From JADGGM01 sp035277485 (lineage in GTDB: Bacteria; Gemmatimonadota; Gemmatimonadetes; Gemmatimonadales; Gemmatimonadaceae): 20,750 nt of DNA. The DNA is taken from NCBI GenBank assembly GCA_035277485.1, contig DATEKK010000232.1:1-20750 (forward strand). Reading direction: 5' to 3'. Below, piece by piece: positions 16,271 to 20,750 of the stretch. Position 1 is the stretch's first letter; every line of letters begins with the position of its first letter. The translations under genes were made by a program, and so were the position numbers. Below the pieces are notes generated by a model that did not search any database, was not told where the DNA came from, and saw only the letters and a list, made by a program, of their open reading frames with translations.

Positions 16271-17356
16271 TCAGCCGTTCGTCCCTGCCTCTTCTGCCAG
16301 CAACTGTCGCACATATCGTGCGCGGACGAGGTTTGCCTCACTATCAGTGAGCGCTCTCCCCTCAGCCTGTGCCAGGTGCGCAGATTGGGAAAAAATCAGG
16401 AGCTTGTTGAGGGTGTATACACTGAGGCCGGTGATCAGTTTCAATCCAACGGCCAGTCGTACGCCACTGAGGTAACTCATCGCCTCGTCGAACGTGAGGC
16501 TTCGTGCGTACCGGAGGGTGCCGTAAGCTCGCCAGAGCTTGTCCTCAATAATATAACCGGCGTCGCGAAGCAATACGCGCCGCGCATCCTCTTCGCGCGA
16601 AATCACCGTTCGCAGCACATACATCAACTGGTCGATGATCTCGTCCTCCGACCGCCCCAACGTCGTCTGATTGGAAATTTGAAAGAAATTCCCGACGACT
16701 TCGCTCCCCTCACCGTACAACCCTCTGTACGTCAACCCCATCTGCTGCAAACCGGCTAACGTCTTCGAAATTTCTTTTGTCGCGTTGAGCCCCGGGAGAT
16801 GAATCATCACCGACGCCCGCATTCCCGTTCCCGTATTCGTCGGACAGGACGTGAGAAACCCAAACTCCTCGTGGTAGGCGAAGGGTACCGTCGCGCCAAG
16901 CTCCTCGTCGATCCGCTCGAGCGCGGCGTACGCTTCGGAAAGTGCGAAGCCCGAGCGCAGCGCCTGCAGTCTGAGATGATCCTCTTCATTTACCATGACG
17001 CCTGTCCCTGCCCCAAGAAACACGGCGGCGCCGCTGCGAACCGGATGCTGCGGATCCAACCCGGCCAGTTCCCGGCTCACCAGGTGCCGCTCGTGCAGCA
17101 GCAGCCGATCCTCGGACTCCAGATCATCCACCCGCACCAGCACGTGATGCCTAAGACTCGGCGCCGTGCCCACCGCCTCGCGCACGCGCGACAACACGCG
17201 CAGGCGCTCACCGTCGCGCGCCCGCCCCGGGAACGCAAAGCCCTCGAGGTTGCGCGCGAGACGAATGCGAGTGGACAGCACGATGCCGGCGTGATCGCCG
17301 GATGCATCCAGCCAACTCACGCCACCATCGGGAAGCAGCGATAGGTCCAACGTCAT
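16271..17356 (-). CDS. mcsB: McsB, protein-arginine kinase
   Basis: McsB phosphorylates arginine side chains of proteins and so tags them for ClpC. The 361-residue protein shows the ATP:guanido phosphotransferase fold: VLSTRIRLARNLEGF (ATP-phosphate arginines), VMVNEEDHLRLQ (residues 121-130), FLTSCPTNTGTGMRASVM with the active-site Cys171, and GSEVVGNFFQISNQTTLGRSE. The small N-terminal domain of creatine kinases is missing, as expected for McsB. The ATG at 17356 overlaps the mcsA stop as ATGA and is preceded by an AAGG-like box; the longer frame to 17569 lies inside mcsA. In Firmicutes McsA activates McsB and CtsR is a main target. No CtsR gene is in the window. Confidence 0.95.
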   Translation of the reverse strand: MTLDLSLLPDGGVSWLDASGDHAGIVLSTRIRLARNLEGFAFPGRARDGERLRVLSRVREAVGTAPSLRHHVLVRVDDLESEDRLLLHERHLVSRELAGLDPQHPVRSGAAVFLGAGTGVMVNEEDHLRLQALRSGFALSEAYAALERIDEELGATVPFAYHEEFGFLTSCPTNTGTGMRASVMIHLPGLNATKEISKTLAGLQQMGLTYRGLYGEGSEVVGNFFQISNQTTLGRSEDEIIDQLMYVLRTVISREEDARRVLLRDAGYIIEDKLWRAYGTLRYARSLTFDEAMSYLSGVRLAVGLKLITGLSVYTLNKLLIFSQSAHLAQAEGRALTDSEANLVRARYVRQLLAEEAGTNG

Positions 17357-17841
17357 TCCAACACCTTGATCTGATCGCGGAGACGCGCGGCCTCCTCGAA
17401 CTGCTCCTGCTCCACCGCGCGCCGCAAGCGGTCGCGCAACTCGGCCAACACGGTCGCGCCTTCTTCGACCAACGGAACCGGCGGTTGATAGCGCTTGCCG
17501 ACGTGCTTCGAGTTGCCGTGGATGCGCCGCAGCCAATCGCGCAGCGTGGCCTCGAAGGTGGCGTAGCAATACGGACAGCCTAACCGGCCCGTGCTGCGGA
17601 AATCGCGTAGCGTACCGGAGCAGAACCCGCAGCGGCCGCTGTCGTGCGGCGACGCCGGCAGCTGCTTGTGCAGCGCGCCGATGAAATCGGCTAACGGCTG
17701 CTTGGGCTGCGTGATGTGCGTCTCGATCCCGCGCTCCACCGCACAGCGCTCACACAGATGCTCTTCCGTAACCACGCCGTCCGCGTTAGACCGCGTCAGC
17801 GTCACGACCGAATCGCGCTCTTTGCAACTGTCGCACAACAT
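17353..17841 (-). CDS. mcsA: McsA, zinc-binding activator of McsB
   Basis: The 162-residue protein has four CxxC pairs (Cys3/6, Cys30/33, Cys71/74, Cys89/92) that should bind two zinc ions. A C-terminal UVR motif near residues 126-160 (RRAVEQEQFEEAARLRDQI) resembles the linker motif of UvrB and ClpC. This is the McsA layout; the family activates the McsB kinase and may link it to ClpC and to redox or metal stress. The ATG overlaps the lolD stop as TGATG, which sets the start, and the stop overlaps mcsB as ATGA. Tight coupling of mcsA with mcsB fits a fixed-ratio complex. Confidence 0.93.
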   Translation of the reverse strand: MLCDSCKERDSVVTLTRSNADGVVTEEHLCERCAVERGIETHITQPKQPLADFIGALHKQLPASPHDSGRCGFCSGTLRDFRSTGRLGCPYCYATFEATLRDWLRRIHGNSKHVGKRYQPPVPLVEEGATVLAELRDRLRRAVEQEQFEEAARLRDQIKVLE

Positions 17842-18539
17842 CAGGCTACGACCTCTCGCACATCTGTCTCGCGCAACCGGCCGCCTTCCAACAACAGCGC
17901 GCGGTCCGCGCGCGCCGCCAGTGCACGATTGTGAGTGACCACGACCATCGCGATCTCGAGCTGCCGCACGAGGGTCACGAACTGCTCGTGCAACCGCTCC
18001 GCGTTCATGTTGTCGAGATTGCCCGACGGCTCGTCGGCCAACACCACTTTGGGATCGATGGCTAACGCACGCGCCACCGCCGTTCGCTGCTGCTCGCCAC
18101 CCGACAACTCCGACGGCCGGTGCGTCATCCGCCCCTCGAGCCCCACCCGGGCCAGCAGCTCCTCCGCGCGCGAGCGCGCCCTCCGCACATCCCATCCACC
18201 AATACGCAACGGCATCATCACGTTCTCGAGCGCCGAAAACTCCCGCAGCAAATGGTGGAACTGGAACACGAACCCCACCTTCTTGTTCCGCACGCCGGCC
18301 AACACTTCATCGGTCAGGCCGTGCAGCGGCTCCCCGTCGAGTACCACGAATCCGCGCGATGGGCGATCCAGTCCGCCCAACAAATGCAACAACGTGCTCT
18401 TCCCCGCGCCGCTCGCCCCCACGATCGCGACCATCTCGCCCCGCGACACATCGAGATCGACACCATCGAGCACGCGGATCGGCGTTCCATCACCGCCCAC
18501 ATACGACTTCGACAGGTCTCGCGCTTCGACGATGCTCAT
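17841..18539 (-). CDS. lolD: LolD-type ABC transporter ATPase
   Basis: The 232-residue protein is a complete ABC ATPase of the LolD/MacB group: Walker A GASGAGKST (41-49), Q-loop FVFQFHHLL, signature LSGGEQQR (145-152), Walker B VVLADEP with PSGNLD, and switch histidine in VVVTHN. LolD powers release of outer-membrane lipoproteins from the inner membrane to LolA. The adjacent, overlapping LolC/E permease supports this over a FtsE or MacB-type exporter. The ATG overlaps the permease stop as ATGA and no Shine-Dalgarno box is needed. The stop overlaps mcsA as TGATG, tying lipoprotein export to the protein quality-control genes. Confidence 0.92.
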   Translation of the reverse strand: MSIVEARDLSKSYVGGDGTPIRVLDGVDLDVSRGEMVAIVGASGAGKSTLLHLLGGLDRPSRGFVVLDGEPLHGLTDEVLAGVRNKKVGFVFQFHHLLREFSALENVMMPLRIGGWDVRRARSRAEELLARVGLEGRMTHRPSELSGGEQQRTAVARALAIDPKVVLADEPSGNLDNMNAERLHEQFVTLVRQLEIAMVVVTHNRALAARADRALLLEGGRLRETDVREVVA

Positions 18540-19786
18540 TCGTGACGGATGGCTTCCACCGGATAGAGACTAGCCGCCTGCAAGGACGGGTACAGCGTCG
18601 CCAGCACAGCGATCGCGACACTCGCGAACACGATCCACAGGACATCCAACGGCTGAATCGATACCGGCAGATGGTCTATGAAATATACGCTGGGATCGAG
18701 GGCGATGAGCTTGAAGTGGTCGATCACCACACCCACCGACACGCCGAGCACCAACCCAATTCCCGTGCCCACGAGACCGATCACGAGGCCTTGCATCAAA
18801 AAAACTCTGAGAACAGCCGCGGACCTGAGACCCATTGCCTTGAGGATCCCTATTTCTCGCGTTTTGTCTGTCACAACCATTGTGAGCGTGCTCACAATGT
18901 TGAACGCCGCGACGATCACGATGAGCAAGAGGATCACGCCCATCGCGAGTTTCTCGAGCTTGAGCGCGTGAAAGAGGGACGAATTCTGCTCCTGCCAATT
19001 CACCACGCGGTACGGGTAGCCGAGCGCGGTGCGAATGCGCTCGCCGATCACGCCCGCGGTTTCGCGCGACGTGGTGCGCGCTTCCAGTCCCGTCACCGCA
19101 TCGCCCAGACTCGCAAATTGCTGCGCGACGGGCAGCGAGACGTAGATGTACGAGTCGTCATACTCGAACAAACCCGTCTCGAAGATGCCGGTCACCTGAA
19201 ACTGAAAGATCCGCGGAACCACCATGCCGACCGACGCGCTGAATTTCGATCCAGCCGGCGAGATGATGGTGAACGTGTCGCCGACGTTGAGATCGAGACG
19301 ATTGGCGAGACTCGATCCGAGGACGGCACCGTGGCCCGTGCCATCATCGCTCGCGAACCGGAAATCGCCTTTGAGCGCCTTTTGCCGAATGGTCGTGATT
19401 TGCGGGACGCCGCGCCCCTCGGGCTCGATGCCTTCCACCTGCACGGCCGCCGGATAGTTGTGACCCGCCTGCGCGAGCCCTTGCGTTAGGACAAACGGCG
19501 CCACGGCCGCGACGCCCGGCTCGTGTTGAACCCGCGCCAATGCGTCGCGCCATTTGGGCATCACGAGATCATCGCCGAACGTCAGGATCCGCAGGTCGGG
19601 ACTGCCCACGAGAATCTTGTCGCGCAAATCCGTCTGCATGCCGGTCATCACGCCGTTGATCACGATCAACGCGCTCACACCAACGAGGACGCCGCCAATG
19701 GCGATCGCGCTGATGAACGAGAACAGCCGCGACCCGCCGCGCGTTCTCAAGTACCGCCACGCAATGCCGAGCTCGAGCCGGTTCAT
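18536..19786 (-). CDS. lolC: LolC/LolE-type lipoprotein-releasing permease
   Basis: The 416-residue protein has the four-helix FtsX/LolC layout: one transmembrane helix at about residues 21-46 (FISAIAIGGVLVGVSALIVI), a large periplasmic domain of about 220 residues, and three helices in the C-terminal third. The C-terminal FtsX domain has the family core NIVSTLTMVVTDKTREIGIL, followed by KAMG and later ASLYPVEAIRHE. It begins MNRLELGIAWRYLRTRGG, typical of LolC and LolE. Only one permease gene accompanies lolD, so a homodimer (LolF-like) is possible, or the partner is elsewhere. The ATG overlaps the lysS stop as ATGA. The symbol lolC is by family; lolE cannot be excluded. Confidence 0.9.
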   Translation of the reverse strand: MNRLELGIAWRYLRTRGGSRLFSFISAIAIGGVLVGVSALIVINGVMTGMQTDLRDKILVGSPDLRILTFGDDLVMPKWRDALARVQHEPGVAAVAPFVLTQGLAQAGHNYPAAVQVEGIEPEGRGVPQITTIRQKALKGDFRFASDDGTGHGAVLGSSLANRLDLNVGDTFTIISPAGSKFSASVGMVVPRIFQFQVTGIFETGLFEYDDSYIYVSLPVAQQFASLGDAVTGLEARTTSRETAGVIGERIRTALGYPYRVVNWQEQNSSLFHALKLEKLAMGVILLLIVIVAAFNIVSTLTMVVTDKTREIGILKAMGLRSAAVLRVFLMQGLVIGLVGTGIGLVLGVSVGVVIDHFKLIALDPSVYFIDHLPVSIQPLDVLWIVFASVAIAVLATLYPSLQAASLYPVEAIRHE

Positions 19787-20750
19787 TCGGGACGCATCGT
19801 CGGAAAGAGAATCACGTCGCGGATGTGCGCCGTGCCGGTGAGGTACATGAACAGGCGATCGATGCCGATGCCCACCCCGCCGGTGGGCGGCATCCCGTAC
19901 TCCATAGCGCGAAGATAGTCTTCGTCCACGCCGCTCGCCTCCTGGTCGCCGGCCGCGCGCAACGCCGCCTGCGCCTCGAATCGCGCGCGCTGGTCGATCG
20001 GATCGTTGAGCTCGCTGAACGCGTTCGCCATTTCCTTCCCGTGCGCGAACAACTCGAACCGCTCGGTGAGGCGCGGATCACCGCGCTTGGGCTTCGCCAA
20101 CGGCGACAACTCGCGCGGATAGTCGATCACGAACGTCGGCGCATCGAGCTGCGCTTCGACCAACGCCTGGAAGATTTCATCCAGAATCTTGGGCCGGCTC
20201 AACGTGGCCGCATGTTCGATGCCCACGCGCTCGGCCGCCCCGCGCAGAGCGGGCCCGTCTAACGCCAAAGCGTCGACGCCGAGTGCATGGTTGAGCGCGG
20301 GCACCCACTCGACGCGGGGAAACGGCGGCACGAATACCGGAACGCGCTCGGCCAACGACGGCTCCGAGCGCACGGCTTCCGCCGCGGCGACGACGAGCGC
20401 TTCGACCACGCTCATCATGTCGCGATAATCGGCGTACGCCTGGTAGAACTCGAGCATCGTGAATTCGGGATTGTGCCGCGTCGAGATGCCTTCGTTCCGG
20501 AAGTTGCGGTTGATTTCGTAGACGCGATCGAGCCCGCCGACTACAAGCCGCTTCAGATAAAGCTCCGGGGCAATCCGCAAGTACAGGTCGATGTCGAGGG
20601 TATTGTGGTGGGTGACGAAGGGGCGCGCGGTTGCGCCCCCGTAGACGGGCTGCATCATGGGCGTTTCGACCTCGACGAAGCCGTGAGATTCGAGCTGGCG
20701 GCGGAAGCTCGAGACGATTCTCGCGCGGGTGATGAAAATTTTCTGCGATT
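19783..20750 (-). CDS. lysS: Lysyl-tRNA synthetase, class II, partial (5' end outside window)
   Basis: The reading frame is open to the window edge: codons before the ATG at 20658 read HGFVEVETPMMQP, the class II motif 1 region. That methionine is therefore internal and the true start is outside. The visible 322 codons carry PVYGGATARPFVTHHN, motif 2 EINRNFRNEGISTRHNPEFT, and motif 3 GGVGIGIDRLFMYLTG. The chain ends IRDVILFPTMRPE, the normal LysS C-terminus. The enzyme attaches lysine to tRNA-Lys in the cytoplasm. The missing part should be the N-terminal anticodon-binding OB-fold domain and the start of the catalytic domain. The stop overlaps lolC as ATGA. Confidence 0.96.
   Translation of the reverse strand, partial: SQKIFITRARIVSSFRRQLESHGFVEVETPMMQPVYGGATARPFVTHHNTLDIDLYLRIAPELYLKRLVVGGLDRVYEINRNFRNEGISTRHNPEFTMLEFYQAYADYRDMMSVVEALVVAAAEAVRSEPSLAERVPVFVPPFPRVEWVPALNHALGVDALALDGPALRGAAERVGIEHAATLSRPKILDEIFQALVEAQLDAPTFVIDYPRELSPLAKPKRGDPRLTERFELFAHGKEMANAFSELNDPIDQRARFEAQAALRAAGDQEASGVDEDYLRAMEYGMPPTGGVGIGIDRLFMYLTGTAHIRDVILFPTMRPE

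Larger units (their letters stand above)
59..17584. repeat. dispersed heptamer GCCTAAC / GTTAGGC, 23 copies
   Basis: By eye I find GCCTAAC on the plus strand starting at 59, 560, 929, 1082, 2877, 4881, 4935, 5154, 6711, 8033, 8217, 9016, 9876, 9984, 10038, 12598, 14777 and 17578. GTTAGGC starts at 2180, 5778, 6239, 7233 and 12079. Thirteen copies extend to GCCTAACG. Seventeen are read as TTA-GGC (Leu-Gly); the others are read as Val-Arg-Pro, Pro-Asn, Gly-Leu-Thr or Ala-stop, so all codon phases occur. Nineteen of 23 lie in the first 10.1 kb. The function is unknown. Confidence 0.7.

Noticed and set aside
1..20750. CRISPR arrays, tRNA or rRNA genes, insertion sequences, prophage or defence genes
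   Set aside because: No regularly spaced repeats, cloverleaf sequences, transposase motifs or phage genes were seen. Apart from the region 13501-13750 the window is densely filled with housekeeping genes.

Overview
The window is a high-GC stretch in which every supported gene lies on the minus strand, so transcription runs from base 20750 towards base 1. It carries a Gram-negative outer-membrane programme (lipid A synthesis, BamA, Skp, LolD/LolC) together with two systems best known from Firmicutes: McsA-McsB-ClpC arginine-phosphate proteolysis and BshC of the bacillithiol pathway. With the LpxC-FabZ fusion and the gene order, this suggests Gemmatimonadota (Gemmatimonadetes). That assignment is inferred from gene content and no marker RNA is present to confirm it.

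In transcription order, unit 1 is lysS (5' end outside the window), lolC, lolD, mcsA, mcsB and clpC. It joins lysyl-tRNA synthesis, export of lipoproteins to the outer membrane and a protein quality-control machine. All junctions are 1- or 4-nt stop/start overlaps, except 33 nt before clpC. A rho-independent terminator follows clpC, inside a 250-bp intergenic region (13501-13750) built as a large inverted repeat. This is the longest non-coding stretch in the window.

Unit 2 begins at bamA and continues with skp, lpxD, lpxC-fabZ, lpxA, a Gfo/Idh/MocA oxidoreductase, lpxB, a DUF374 (LpxJ-like) acyltransferase, lpxK, gdhA, rlmH, a possible 32-codon ORF and bshC. LpxA, LpxC, LpxD, LpxB and LpxK make the tetra-acylated lipid A core. 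DUF374 is a candidate late acyltransferase, and BamA and Skp assemble outer-membrane proteins. The UDP-2,3-diacylglucosamine hydrolase step (LpxH, LpxI or LpxG) is absent here. Glutamate dehydrogenase, RlmH and BshC form the tail and look like operon passengers.

The most unusual non-gene signal is a short asymmetric word, GCCTAAC (reverse complement GTTAGGC). I count 23 copies, where base composition predicts about two or three. It lies in all three codon phases and once contains a stop codon, so it behaves as a DNA-level motif. No tRNA, rRNA, CRISPR array, transposase or phage gene was seen.
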